A DNA stretch of 64,000 nucleotides, taken from assembly GCA_003955985.1 (NCBI GenBank), contig CP033784.1:868001-932000 (forward strand). The letters are read 5' to 3'. Each line of letters opens with the position of its first letter. Positions within the stretch are counted from its first letter, which is position 1. This document shows positions 1 through 9,968 of the stretch, piece by piece. The DNA is from Corynebacterium jeikeium (GTDB taxonomy: Bacteria > Actinomycetota > Actinomycetes > Mycobacteriales > Mycobacteriaceae). The position numbers and the translations under genes are program-made. The notes beneath the pieces were generated by a model that was given only the letters and a program-made list of their open reading frames with translations, was not told where the DNA came from and made no database searches.

Positions 1-87
1 AGTCGAGCAAAGGCTGTCTATGAGGGTGCCAACTATGGCCTGGCCACTGACTCCGAGCTCAAGGACGTTCAGCGCAAGGGCGTCTAG
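1..87 (+). CDS. 3' end of an unidentified gene (partial)
   Basis: The first 28 codons of the window are open in frame 1 and end at a TAG at 85-87. The peptide ends DSELKDVQRKGV and is charged and hydrophilic, with no membrane segment or recognisable motif. The stop lies only 6 bases from the convergent stop of the TetR gene, so the two genes meet tail to tail with no room for a separate terminator. The fragment is too short to name; a cytoplasmic enzyme is as likely as anything else. Confidence 0.6.
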   Translation, partial: SRAKAVYEGANYGLATDSELKDVQRKGV

Positions 88-93
88 AGCTGG

Positions 94-639
94 CTACTCC
101 ATCGACTCTGGAATTAGCTTTGCCGCGGCTTCGGCGATTGCCTTGCGCTGCGCTTTCGTGAGCTGATTGCCGTTGAGGTAGTCGTTAGCCCAGAGGCCAT
201 CGGAAATCATTTGGACAACGTAGGCCATGCAGGCCTCCTCATCGGTGGCAATCTTCTCCGCCGGCGGATTCCACCGGCGCAAAAGGCGCGTCCAAATCTC
301 GCGCAGCTCCGGCTCGGCGGCGGAGTCGATGGACATGAGTAGCTCGGCCCTCGTTGCCGTATCCAGTGAGACTTGGAGGTTTGCGCGTAGGCGGTTGGCG
401 GGGGATACCTCCTCCGCAGGTCCTCCTGCGGCTTCGATAAGCTCCTCCTCCCATAACTGCGCCATGTGCTCATGGACGCTGCGGATCATGTCTTCACGGG
501 AGGGGAAGTGGTAAATCAACCCTGATTTACTCATTCCGCATTGAGTTGCGACATTTTCGTAGGTGACCTCGGAAAAACCGCTTGTCTCGATAATCTCAAC
601 GATTGTGTCGAGGATGGCAGTGCGCTTACTCGTGCGCAT
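94..639 (-). CDS. TetR-family transcriptional regulator
   Basis: This 181-residue protein has the TetR layout. An N-terminal helix-turn-helix (residues about 8-50, with IETSGFSEVTYENVATQCGMSKSGLIYHFPSRED) is followed by an all-helical ligand-binding domain that contains YVVQMISDGLWANDY near the C-terminus. Proteins of this family usually repress an adjacent exporter and release DNA when they bind the exported compound. Its start codon lies inside the end of the MFS transporter gene (14-base overlap), so the two are translationally coupled and transcribed as transporter then regulator. The probable operator is the interrupted palindrome at 2127-2156 just before the transporter, which would make the system autoregulated. 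The inducing compound cannot be read from the sequence. Confidence 0.9.
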   Translation of the reverse strand: MRTSKRTAILDTIVEIIETSGFSEVTYENVATQCGMSKSGLIYHFPSREDMIRSVHEHMAQLWEEELIEAAGGPAEEVSPANRLRANLQVSLDTATRAELLMSIDSAAEPELREIWTRLLRRWNPPAEKIATDEEACMAYVVQMISDGLWANDYLNGNQLTKAQRKAIAEAAAKLIPESME

Positions 640-2122
640 ATTCAGTCTCCTTCGGGTTGCCGCGGAATGTCACCGCAGTCGCAATCGCTGCAATGACAGC
701 AACGACAGCCAGGATAATCAAAATGGCCAGGTAGGAACTGTCGAGGCCGGCGCGGGCGCCGTCGTTAAGCGCTGGCGTGTGAAGTGCATCGGTGAGTGAG
801 ATGCTGGCGTCGACAGGCGTAAACAGGGTGTAGAACATAGGCAGGAGACTGCCTGTGATTGCGACGGTAATCAGTGTGCCGAATTCGTAGGACACGGATT
901 CCATCGCCGCCGCCATACCTGCCTTTGACCTCGGCGCTGAGCCGATTATCGCAGTCGACGACACCGACATCACAGAACCTGCGCCCGCGCCGAGCAGTAT
1001 CAATCCCGCGATCATGAGCGAGAAATTGCCCGAGGAAACGCCGTAGTACATGCCTGCCAGTCCGACGGCGTTGAGGAGGAAGCCGCCGGTGATGAGTGTG
1101 CGGAAACCCACTCGATGGAGCACCATGCCGCCGATGACACCAACTGGCAAGGATGCCAGTGCCGCGGTGGCAACTAGCAAGCCCGCGTCGAGTGGTGTGT
1201 ATCCGACGGAAATCTGGAAGCGCTGCGTCGTCATCAATTCGGCGCCTGCCAGGACAAACATGGCAAGCGCTGCTGCCAGCACGCCACCGGAAAACATCGG
1301 CGAACGGAAGACCGAAAAGTCGATGAGGGGTTCGGTAAGACGTGCCTGACGACGCTGAAACAGTGCCGCGCCCACTAGCCCACAGGCGATAGCTGCGACG
1401 ATGACGGTGGAGGAGCGATGGCCGGCGAGTTCCTTGATGAGTGAAACCAGGCCCAGCATGGCCAGCATCGCGTAGAGGCTGGTGAGGAAGTCCCAGTGTT
1501 TGGCTGGGTTGGGCTGATTTGGTGGAGCGAAAATCAGCGTGCCAATGATTGCGAAAACTACGACAGGGATGTTGATAAGGAAGATTGAGCCCCACCAAAA
1601 GTGCTCCAACAGGAAACCGCCGACGACGGGGCCAGCAGCGGCACCCAGTGTTGCCGTGGCTGACCAAATGCCAATAGCCGTGGCAAGTTCACGAGGGTGG
1701 TGGAAGGTCTCACGTAGCAGTGCGAGAGTGGCCGGCATCATGGTCGCGGCGCCCAGTCCCAGGCAGCCGCGGGCGATGACCAGCGCCCAGGCGTGCGGCG
1801 CAAAGGCCGCGGCCAGGGAAGATAAGCCAAAAATCGTCAGGCCCACAAGAAACATCTTGCGGTGACCGATGCGGTCGCCCAGAGTGCCTGTGCCGAGGAG
1901 GAGTGCGGAGATCACCAGTGGGTAGGCGTTGATGATCCACAGGCCCTCCAGCTCGGTTGTGTGGAGCTGCTCGCGCAGAACTGGCAGGGCAGTGTAGAGC
2001 ACCGAGTTATCTATGCCGATGAGTAGTAGGCCGGCGCTGATGATAGCGAGGAAGACCCACCTGTGGGTGACTGGAGTGGACGGATTAGCCCTCGTGGAAG
2101 CGGCGTGGTCGGTACTTGTCAT
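626..2122 (-). CDS. MFS drug exporter, DHA2 (QacA/SmvA-like) type
   Basis: A 498-residue polytopic membrane protein with about 14 hydrophobic segments. It has the family A-type loop (GDRIGHRKMF, residues about 82-91) and the proton-antiporter motif C region (GPVVGGFLL, near residue 160). These features and the length fit the 14-helix DHA2 group, which exports cationic dyes, antiseptics or antibiotics in exchange for protons. The start is the ATG at 2122, only 4 bases from the edge of the palindrome at 2127-2156; there is no good Shine-Dalgarno sequence, so the message may be leaderless. The gene is first in a two-gene operon with the TetR regulator. One copy of the dispersed GTCGTNAAGCG motif falls inside it (761-771). 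Confidence 0.9.
   Translation of the reverse strand: MTSTDHAASTRANPSTPVTHRWVFLAIISAGLLLIGIDNSVLYTALPVLREQLHTTELEGLWIINAYPLVISALLLGTGTLGDRIGHRKMFLVGLTIFGLSSLAAAFAPHAWALVIARGCLGLGAATMMPATLALLRETFHHPRELATAIGIWSATATLGAAAGPVVGGFLLEHFWWGSIFLINIPVVVFAIIGTLIFAPPNQPNPAKHWDFLTSLYAMLAMLGLVSLIKELAGHRSSTVIVAAIACGLVGAALFQRRQARLTEPLIDFSVFRSPMFSGGVLAAALAMFVLAGAELMTTQRFQISVGYTPLDAGLLVATAALASLPVGVIGGMVLHRVGFRTLITGGFLLNAVGLAGMYYGVSSGNFSLMIAGLILLGAGAGSVMSVSSTAIIGSAPRSKAGMAAAMESVSYEFGTLITVAITGSLLPMFYTLFTPVDASISLTDALHTPALNDGARAGLDSSYLAILIILAVVAVIAAIATAVTFRGNPKETEYAHE
761..771 (+). repeat. GTCGTNAAGCG motif, copy 1
   Basis: GTCGTTAAGCG, antisense within the MFS gene near its 3' end. Confidence 0.8.
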
Positions 2123-2126
2123 TCCA

Positions 2127-2156
2127 GTAACTGTAACGAACGTTCGGTTTAGTTAC
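2127..2156. promoter_or_regulatory. Probable TetR operator upstream of the MFS gene
   Basis: A 30-bp inverted repeat centred at 2141.5. The central CGAACGTTCG (2137-2146) is a perfect palindrome and the outer ends GTAACT / AGTTAC also match. In all, 12 of 15 half-site positions pair. It sits 4 bases upstream of the MFS start codon, where a bound repressor would block transcription initiation. Confidence 0.7.
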
Positions 2157-2332
2157 AACTTCTGGAGAGCGACGATTTAGGCCTAGAACTTCAACAAAAG
2201 TACGCCAATCCCGCCCAAAGGGCCGGTGAAAAAGTGTCTAAGTTGAAGGCGTTATTGAGGTACGAATTCACGGACACCGTTCGATCCCCCCCGTGGCGCC
2301 CGAGCGGGTAAGGATCAGCTTGGACGCGGTGA

Positions 2333-2359
2333 CTTTACGCTCGGAGCTTTACGCTCGGA
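2333..2359. repeat. 14-bp tandem duplication over the stop codon of the 615-residue protein
   Basis: CTTTACGCTCGGAG at 2333-2346 is repeated as CTTTACGCTCGGA at 2347-2359. The second copy contains the last codons (VRA) and the TAA stop of the minus-strand gene; the first lies immediately after it. The duplicate also places a second in-frame-looking end downstream, consistent with slippage. Confidence 0.7.
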
Positions 2360-4196
2360 CGTTGTGGCCTATCACCGCCGGGATAGTGATTGGCGCATCC
2401 CCGAAAAGCTCCTTCTGGTATTCGTTCTGCTCGAAAGCGCCGGCATCGTTATCCCTGATGGTGGCCACATTTGTCAGTTTGCGTGCCGACGGTGCGGAGT
2501 CCTTTTGGAGCAGTCCGCCACGGTTGCCCGCAGTGGTGGCCGCGAAAGTCCCTGCACCACGGTTTCCAGCAGCGGTACCCGCGATTCCGCCAGCAGCACC
2601 CGTAGCTCCGGTAGTAGCACTGTTGCGCGCACTGATTAGGGAATTCATCAATCCACTTCCGCGCTGTGCAGTGCTATTCGAGGTGTTTGGCAAGGCAGAA
2701 CCAGTTACCCCGACACCCAAGCCGGTTCCCATCCCGCGACCCGCTGTTGGTGCTGGCATACGACTGGGGCTCGAAGTCAGAACTCCCGAGGCTGGTGGGC
2801 GGGAGCTTGCGTTTCCAGAAGACGGCAGGGGCGGGATATTGCCCGCTGGTGTGAGCCCCGGAGTGCGTCCTGCACCGAGGGAGCCAGCCGGTCGGTTGCC
2901 GTGAACTCCGTAAGGTGAAGATGCTTGCGGTGATGTGCGTTGAAGTGGGGCGCTCGCGCCCGAAGGAGCGACCATGGCTGGATTCGCCGCGTTCGATTGA
3001 GCCATGCCTGATGTACCGGTCGGGGAAGTTGGCGAGATTGTGGAGCTCGTTGGGCTGCTAGGTGATGCGGGGTGCACAGGGGTAGCAGACGGATTAGTAG
3101 GGTTCGACAAAGTCGAAGTGCTCGGTTGAGCCTGCGAAGGAGCGGGAGCACTCGCGGCTGTGGATTGTGGTGTTGGAGAATCCGGAACAGTTGAGGTGGC
3201 GCCAACTGGTGCGCTGGCGGCCTGCATGCTTCCAGTCATCCCCGCAGGCGAAAGACCGAACTGACTAGTTCCAGAACGCCCGGCGACTGTGGCCCCAACG
3301 GAAACCTCGGCAGTCACACCACTTCCGGCATCGGCAGAAACCAGGTTAGGAATTCGAGGAATAGCGGTCTGTAGCTGTGCGGTATACGGGCCAGAGAGAA
3401 AGGCTGCTACCTCGGCCTGTTCAAAAGCCTTTTGCGCGCCAGGGTTTGGGAGTGCCTTGGACTCGGCCTCAATCGCAGATAGTGCATTGACGGCCATTGC
3501 CTTAACGGACGGCAAAACGGCAAGGTGTCCGGCCATGACCTCAGATGCGGTGGCGATGCTGGTTGCGCGTGCGGCCAGACCTTTCATTGTTGAGTCAGCA
3601 GCAGAGAAGACAGCACCGCTGTTGCTCGACACCAAGCCGGATGAGATGGAGGTTAGATTGCTGGCCAACGTGGTCATAGTTTCGGCGAAGTTGTTCCAGT
3701 AGGCGATTGCCTCGGCTACGGCACCGTCGTTTGTCGAGGAAAACATGGATAGTAGGGACTTCGCATCAAGACCGAGTTCCGCAGAAAGTGTGACTGGCGC
3801 GAAAGTGAGACTTCCAGCTTCAAACATTGGCCGACGCTGAAATACACCGCTTGTTCGCGCTACTTCGGCAATGGAAGCACCGTCACCATTGAACGGGTTA
3901 ATGCTTCGAAGGATCCGATTCATGGTGGATTCGTGCTCAGTAATCACGCGACGGAAGTCAGCGAGATTTGTTTGCGCCCACGTGAGCTGTTTGCCCAGAG
4001 ATAATCCGACGGCGGCAGAGCTTCCCGTACTGCCGGAAATTGCGAGACTGTGTTCTGTCGCCACCAGCTGGAGTGACGGAACCTGTGAGTAGCCGGCCAA
4101 GTTGGGCTGCATAAATCTGGAACCGCTTGCTAGAACATTCGTAATACTGAACTTCTGGATTGCAGAGTCGATTGTTGGAATTACGGCATGCATCAT
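2349..4196 (-). CDS. 615-residue helical plus Ser/Thr/Pro/Ala-rich protein, possibly exported (PPE/Esp-like)
   Basis: No family is recognised with certainty. Residues about 1-290 look mostly helical (a WNNFAETMTTLASNLTSISSGLVSS-type coiled region followed by Ala-rich helices). Residues about 300-560 are a low-complexity Ser/Thr/Pro/Ala/Gly linker. The last 50 residues become ordered again and end in NEYQKELFGDAPITIPAVIG. A helical head, a disordered body and a conserved-looking tail resemble actinobacterial PPE or EspB-like type VII substrates, but no WXG motif, no clear YxxxD/E signal and no ESX genes are nearby. There is no N-terminal signal peptide. The first ATG (4196) overlaps the stop of the upstream lipoprotein gene as ATGA, so the two are coupled and probably act together at the envelope. 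The function is inferred only. Confidence 0.75.
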   Translation of the reverse strand: MMHAVIPTIDSAIQKFSITNVLASGSRFMQPNLAGYSQVPSLQLVATEHSLAISGSTGSSAAVGLSLGKQLTWAQTNLADFRRVITEHESTMNRILRSINPFNGDGASIAEVARTSGVFQRRPMFEAGSLTFAPVTLSAELGLDAKSLLSMFSSTNDGAVAEAIAYWNNFAETMTTLASNLTSISSGLVSSNSGAVFSAADSTMKGLAARATSIATASEVMAGHLAVLPSVKAMAVNALSAIEAESKALPNPGAQKAFEQAEVAAFLSGPYTAQLQTAIPRIPNLVSADAGSGVTAEVSVGATVAGRSGTSQFGLSPAGMTGSMQAASAPVGATSTVPDSPTPQSTAASAPAPSQAQPSTSTLSNPTNPSATPVHPASPSSPTSSTISPTSPTGTSGMAQSNAANPAMVAPSGASAPLQRTSPQASSPYGVHGNRPAGSLGAGRTPGLTPAGNIPPLPSSGNASSRPPASGVLTSSPSRMPAPTAGRGMGTGLGVGVTGSALPNTSNSTAQRGSGLMNSLISARNSATTGATGAAGGIAGTAAGNRGAGTFAATTAGNRGGLLQKDSAPSARKLTNVATIRDNDAGAFEQNEYQKELFGDAPITIPAVIGHNVRA

Positions 4197-4846
4197 GATT
4201 CTTCCCCCAAGTAATCAATTAACAGCTCATTTACGGGAGCACACAGTTGGTGCTGTGGGTCAGGGCTATCTTGTCCGGTTGTGTCGATAACGAATCCGAG
4301 GGCCCCTTGCTCTGTTTCGACAGAAGCAATACAGGCGGAACTTCCTAGCGGTTCTGTTTGAGTGAATGTCACCCAATTGAAAATCCCTTTGTGATGAGCC
4401 AAAGGCTCGGCACTGTAGCGTTCGAGTTGTGAATGAGCGACCGCAGCATGCCAGATGCTCAGCAGGCCGGAAGCGTCGGATTCGATAACGCAGCCGATCT
4501 GTTTATTACCTTCGATTCGGCCCTCCATGTACGTCTGCTCCCGGAACCCCAGCCTGTCTAAGCGCCCCATAATCTCAGGGTCGTCACACGGATTGGTCAG
4601 GACGAATTCGGGTGCGTCGTAGTTGTAGTGCCCATCGGGACCAAGTGGAGCATCACCGGGCTTCGGCGGATTGTTGGGTGGAAGCACACCCGCGGGTAAC
4701 GTCACGCCCGAGTCAGTAGTGATGGTTGTCGCATTGTCGCCGACAGGTTGAACGTCCTCGCCGGATGCCTCGGTCGATGCGCAACTAGTCCCCGTTACTC
4801 CCCATAGAAGTGCTGACACTAGGGCGGCAGTAGTCGCCTTTTTCAA
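4193..4846 (-). CDS. DUF3558-like lipoprotein
   Basis: A 217-residue predicted lipoprotein. A short basic start (MKK) and a hydrophobic stretch lead to a lipobox ending GTSC at Cys22, where lipid would be attached. After a flexible Pro/Gly-rich stretch, the body contains NPCDD, GCVIES and SACIASVETEQG, with cysteines spaced as in the DUF3558 family of mycobacterial and corynebacterial lipoproteins, whose role is unknown. It is the first gene of a minus-strand pair and overlaps the 615-residue protein by 4 bases (ATGA). A hydrophilic surface lipoprotein beside a long linker-rich protein suggests a joint envelope function. The DUF3558 assignment is by eye and of moderate certainty; the lipoprotein call is stronger. 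Confidence 0.8.
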   Translation of the reverse strand: MKKATTAALVSALLWGVTGTSCASTEASGEDVQPVGDNATTITTDSGVTLPAGVLPPNNPPKPGDAPLGPDGHYNYDAPEFVLTNPCDDPEIMGRLDRLGFREQTYMEGRIEGNKQIGCVIESDASGLLSIWHAAVAHSQLERYSAEPLAHHKGIFNWVTFTQTEPLGSSACIASVETEQGALGFVIDTTGQDSPDPQHQLCAPVNELLIDYLGEES

Positions 4847-5031
4847 TTTTCCCTCCCCAAAGAATTTGTGTGAGAAAGATATAACACTGCGATCACACTC
4901 GCGCTTGCTGAGAAGCCGAAAAATAGAGCGACTGTGGATAACTTTTTAGGGGTGTGGACAACGCGGTCGATGCGCAGAACCACGCCTCTGCACAGCCGCA
5001 ACCTGCACCTTTAGAGTGTGTTCTCCGTGCC

Positions 5032-5042
5032 GTCGTTAAGCG
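5032..5042 (+). repeat. GTCGTNAAGCG motif, copy 2
   Basis: GTCGTTAAGCG in the region before the thiC promoter, with GGCGG soon after as in copy 8. Confidence 0.8.
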
Positions 5043-5090
5043 TTGGCGGCAAACGTGGGTGTAATGACCGAAGTAATCCGAACGATTGGT

Positions 5091-5096
5091 TAGACT
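5091..5096 (+). promoter_or_regulatory. Candidate -10 element for the thiC transcript
   Basis: TAGACT matches the TANANT -10 pattern of corynebacterial housekeeping promoters and lies about 20 bases before the riboswitch. A TGACCG at 5065-5070 could act as the -35, although the 20-base spacing is long. Confidence 0.35.
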
Positions 5097-5114
5097 ATGA
5101 GGCGCATTACAAAA

Positions 5115-6933
<1,819 letters not shown>

Positions 6934-6959
6934 TTGGTTGTCTTAGAAGATGCTGAAGT

Positions 6960-6998
6960 AAGCCGCGGTCTAGCTCTATTGGGCTTGGCCGCGGTTTT
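6960..6998 (+). terminator. Rho-independent terminator after thiC
   Basis: Two CCGCGG arms (6963-6968 and 6989-6994) extended by flanking A-T and G-T pairs form a hairpin followed by TTTTCTTTT. Confidence 0.7.
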
Positions 6999-7054
6999 CT
7001 TTTGATCTCACCTATTTCTGCCGGCCTCAGTGTTGAGCCTCAAATGGGGGTGGG

Positions 7055-7091
7055 TAAGGCACGCCTTAATTAAGGGATTAGGGAACCCTAA
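7055..7091. promoter_or_regulatory. Two short inverted repeats before the secreted-protein gene, possible iron-type operators
   Basis: TAAGGC-AC-GCCTTA (7055-7068) and TTAGGG-AA-CCCTAA (7078-7091) are each perfect 6-bp inverted repeats with a 2-base gap, 9 bases apart. The second agrees with the DtxR consensus at about 12 of 19 positions. Metal regulation is possible but not shown. Confidence 0.4.
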
Positions 7092-7231
7092 CTAGTGGGA
7101 TGTACATTGCTTATATGCACAGCCTGAGATTCCTGACTTTCGATAATTCCCACCGCCATCTCGCAGGTGCTCGCAACACTCGCAACACTCGCCGTTCATT
7201 CAGCTCTGAATCATCCACGGTTGGAGAAGAC

Positions 7232-8308
7232 GTGCGTCGACCGGTGGGGCGGAGTGCGCGCAGAGCTGCTACTGCGGTTTCGCTGTCCGGCGCCATGGTC
7301 CTTTCGGCGTTTGTGTCTCCGGCAATGGCTGACACTGCGAAGCCAATCGTGCCGGACAATTTTCCCAATGTGATTAATCCAGCGGAGAACTTCCAGCCGC
7401 AGGATTCGCAGTATGCCGAATCTCCGGAAGTTACCGTTACTTTTGAGGACGGCACACCAGCTGAAGGTGCCACGGTTCATCGCGGCGATGTTCTTATTGT
7501 TCGCGGCAGTGGTTTCAATCCGTCGGCCAACCGTGGTGGTTACCCGCTGCCAATTCCTCCGGGTGTGCCCAATGGTGTTTACGTTCTCTACAGTGCGTTC
7601 CCGGACTCGTGGAAGCCGAGTGAAGGTGCTCCGTCCTCGTCGCGGAAACATCCGCACGACAACATTGCCTGGGTCACGCCGGCTGGAACTCTCGAGGCGA
7701 TACCGAACCAGGGCGTCGATATGCGGCGTTCTATCGCTCGTCAGGCTACCCCGATGACAGATGACGGCAGTTTTGAAGCCCGCATTGTTGTTGACCCGCC
7801 AGAGACCCCAGCTGGTGATAACTGGGGTATTTACGTCTATCCGGCAGCCGGCTCTATTAATGAGGCCGAGGAAATCTATATTCCGTTGAATTATTCGGAT
7901 GCTCCGGGCAAGAATGCCCCGGCTCCCTCCAGCGAGGATTTAGTAATTTCTGTATCTGCGCTGGAGAAGGTATTCGGCGCACTGGGTGGCGGAGTCACTG
8001 CTAAGAACGGTGCTCTAGAGCCTGAGGACGGTGTTGTCTCATTCACCCGCGACAATGACAACAGCGATGCCGAAGGGGAGAGCTACCGCGGAGAAGTTCA
8101 CTTCACCGCGAAGTTCAGTCTGGTTCATGTGGTCGTTCGTAATCCGCGCATTGAGGACGGCCCGACTGGAAAGATTATTACGGCAGAGGTCTCGCAGGGC
8201 TACGATGTCGGTCCGGATGAGATGGAGCGTATGCCCATAGCCGCTGTTGTCAACAGTGATGGCGATCAGCTGATCACGACCATCGGCACTATCTCGCAGT
8301 TCCGGTAG
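7232..8308 (+). CDS. Secreted protein with GVYVLYSAF..WKPSEGAPSS.R motif (corynebacterial surface type)
   Basis: The preferred start is GTG 7232, preceded by GGAGA at 7223-7227, giving 358 residues. It begins with a twin-Arg-rich basic region (RRPVGRSARR), a hydrophobic stretch and a signal-peptidase-I site at SPAMA/DT. An in-frame ATG at 7100 would put 44 unlikely residues before the signal peptide. The mature protein has a beta-rich block (VTVTFEDGTPAEGATVHRGDVLIVRGSGFNP) and then GVYVLYSAFPDSWKPSEGAPSSSRK. I associate this layout with secreted corynebacterial proteins that often accompany HtaA-type haem-uptake domains; that association is from memory. No HtaA domain or C-terminal membrane anchor is visible. 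The two palindromes just upstream suggest regulated, possibly iron-responsive expression. The biochemical role is unknown. Confidence 0.8.
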   Translation: MRRPVGRSARRAATAVSLSGAMVLSAFVSPAMADTAKPIVPDNFPNVINPAENFQPQDSQYAESPEVTVTFEDGTPAEGATVHRGDVLIVRGSGFNPSANRGGYPLPIPPGVPNGVYVLYSAFPDSWKPSEGAPSSSRKHPHDNIAWVTPAGTLEAIPNQGVDMRRSIARQATPMTDDGSFEARIVVDPPETPAGDNWGIYVYPAAGSINEAEEIYIPLNYSDAPGKNAPAPSSEDLVISVSALEKVFGALGGGVTAKNGALEPEDGVVSFTRDNDNSDAEGESYRGEVHFTAKFSLVHVVVRNPRIEDGPTGKIITAEVSQGYDVGPDEMERMPIAAVVNSDGDQLITTIGTISQFR

Positions 8309-8460
8309 TCCCTCCGGTCATCATGGCCGCCAATTGTTGTCCACCTGGCACTTCGTTCAAAGTAAGCCGTCATACCTTGCGGGTTCTTGTGGGGTTGTAA
8401 CCACTGCCGTATTGGAATCACTACATTAGATAGAGGCGCTTACCAGCGATGAGGAGGAAC

Positions 8461-9966
8461 GTGGGACGGCATAGTCGGGCAGAAGGACCGGTGTCACAGG
8501 ATGGGGCATCGTCACAGGTTGCGGAGTCGCAACGTGCTGTTGCGGAGTCTCCGTCGCGGGCCTCGCGAAAAATATGGGTTCGCAAACCCAATCAGGCCCC
8601 TGCGCTGACGCAATCGCCTGTGATGAGCTGGCCTCTTATGCTGGTCTCGCTGCTCGGTGGTCTTGCCTCGCTGCTGGCCTGGAATGGCCGCACCCAGCCG
8701 GACGATTGGGCGTCGCTCTGGGTGGGCGGGCTACTGATGGACAGGGGACTTGAGTCCCATCTCTATGATGCCGATCCAATCGATTTCACCGCCATGAGCG
8801 GAGAGGTCTGGCCACGCCTGGCGCAGGAAGTGTCTGCGCCATTTACGCATCCCTTTGTGCAAAACCCTTTGTTTGCAAAGGCTCTGGGAGCGATATCCCA
8901 CGTCATGAGCTTTGAAACCTCGGTTGCTTGGTTGCTGTTTCTTTCCGGAATGGCCGTTGTGGTCCTGGTCGCAGCTTCCTACCACCTGTGGTTTCGGTCG
9001 ACCATGCCCTGGGGTATCGCAGCGCTGGTTACCGCATGCGTATTCGCCCTGCCGACCACTCTTAATTCGTTCTGGATTGGTCAGACGACACCGCTGATTG
9101 TCGCGGGCGTCGCCTATGGGCTTGCCGCCTCGCGCACTCGTCCTTGGCTCGCGGGCATCGTCCTCGGCATCGTCGCATCCATTAAATTGACTCCGTATGC
9201 GCTCATCGCCGTGATGCTCTTTTTCGCTTATCGACGGCGCGCAGCCCTCTGGTCGCTGGCCACCACGGCGGTACTGGCGGTCTGGATGTTTATCCGCATT
9301 GACATACCGGTTATTTCGGACTGGATTGATCGAATCGACGACATTGGTGCGTCGGTCTTGGTCGGTGGTGCGAATCAGTCGTTGGCGTCGACTTTAGCCA
9401 CAGATCTGGGCAATCCTGATTTATTAGTAACAGTGGTTCGTGATTATCCGAGTCACGTGAAAACGATTCCACTGTGTATTGCGCTTGGCGTGGTGTTGAT
9501 GGTCACGGCAGTTGCGTGGTTGAACCCGGTCTACCGGTTTGAGGTTCTAATCACCGGCGCGTGGCTTATTGCAGCCACATTCTCATCGATTCTTTGGACC
9601 CACTACATGTTGATGCTGGTCACGCCTGTGTTCGGTTTGGCCGCCATGGCGCGGACCCGATTGACCAGACAGTGGCCGTATATCGGTATTGCGTTGCTAG
9701 TGGTCCTGCTGACGTTCCCTGTGACAAACCCGATTGCTGCTACGCCGTATACCGGCGGATTTGTGTACTCGGGGATTACTGCGATGCTCTTGACGCTGGC
9801 ATTGATGCTCATTATTGGTGGCTGCCACGCGTTTGCGGTACATCGGTACGGCGATGGTGATGCAGGCGAGGTTGGAGCTGGATTGGGCAGTGAATTAGCT
9901 GCCGCGGAGACATTGAAATTTCCTCAGCCAGAGCCAATGGTCTTATTCGACTTGAGGAAGCGCTAG
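8461..9966 (+). CDS. GT87-family (DUF2029) membrane glycosyltransferase, AftC/PimE-like
   Basis: A 501-residue protein with about 10 membrane segments. It has the GT-C features of family GT87: an acidic first extracellular loop (NGRTQPDDWASLWVGGLLM), GQTTPLIVAGVAYGLA, GIVASIKLTPY and GGANQSLASTLATDL. GT87 enzymes in this order use polyprenyl-phosphate sugars to build envelope glycans; members are AftC (arabinan branching) and PimE (mannosylation of phosphatidylinositol mannosides). Sequence alone does not decide between them. GAGGAGG at 8451-8457 is close to the GTG at 8461, which I take as the start; the in-frame ATG at 8449 overlaps that site and lacks one of its own. The residues before the first membrane segment (about 60) are basic, Ser/Gln-rich and probably cytoplasmic. 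The gene stands alone and meets a small minus-strand gene tail to tail. Confidence 0.85.
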   Translation: MGRHSRAEGPVSQDGASSQVAESQRAVAESPSRASRKIWVRKPNQAPALTQSPVMSWPLMLVSLLGGLASLLAWNGRTQPDDWASLWVGGLLMDRGLESHLYDADPIDFTAMSGEVWPRLAQEVSAPFTHPFVQNPLFAKALGAISHVMSFETSVAWLLFLSGMAVVVLVAASYHLWFRSTMPWGIAALVTACVFALPTTLNSFWIGQTTPLIVAGVAYGLAASRTRPWLAGIVLGIVASIKLTPYALIAVMLFFAYRRRAALWSLATTAVLAVWMFIRIDIPVISDWIDRIDDIGASVLVGGANQSLASTLATDLGNPDLLVTVVRDYPSHVKTIPLCIALGVVLMVTAVAWLNPVYRFEVLITGAWLIAATFSSILWTHYMLMLVTPVFGLAAMARTRLTRQWPYIGIALLVVLLTFPVTNPIAATPYTGGFVYSGITAMLLTLALMLIIGGCHAFAVHRYGDGDAGEVGAGLGSELAAAETLKFPQPEPMVLFDLRKR

Positions 9967-9968
9967 AT

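Noticed and set aside
2262..2300. tRNA-like T-arm (GTTCGATCC)
   Set aside because: The flanking bases do not pair into a stem, no anticodon arm or acceptor stem is found upstream, and no CCA follows.
2293..2904. 203-codon plus-strand open frame
   Set aside because: It is the shadow of the Ser/Pro-rich minus-strand gene; its composition follows the antisense of Ala/Gly/Pro codons and it has no ribosome site.
4868..4899. GTGTGA...TCACAC pair as a GlxR/CRP site
   Set aside because: The half-sites are about 19 bases apart, while the usual GlxR site is 16 bases overall with a 6-base gap.
9229..9241. CGCTTATCGACGG and similar (20436, 40586) as further motif copies
   Set aside because: They read GTCGATAAGC on the reverse strand, differ at a core position, and are explained by codons in conserved protein segments such as LIDGR or AYRRR.
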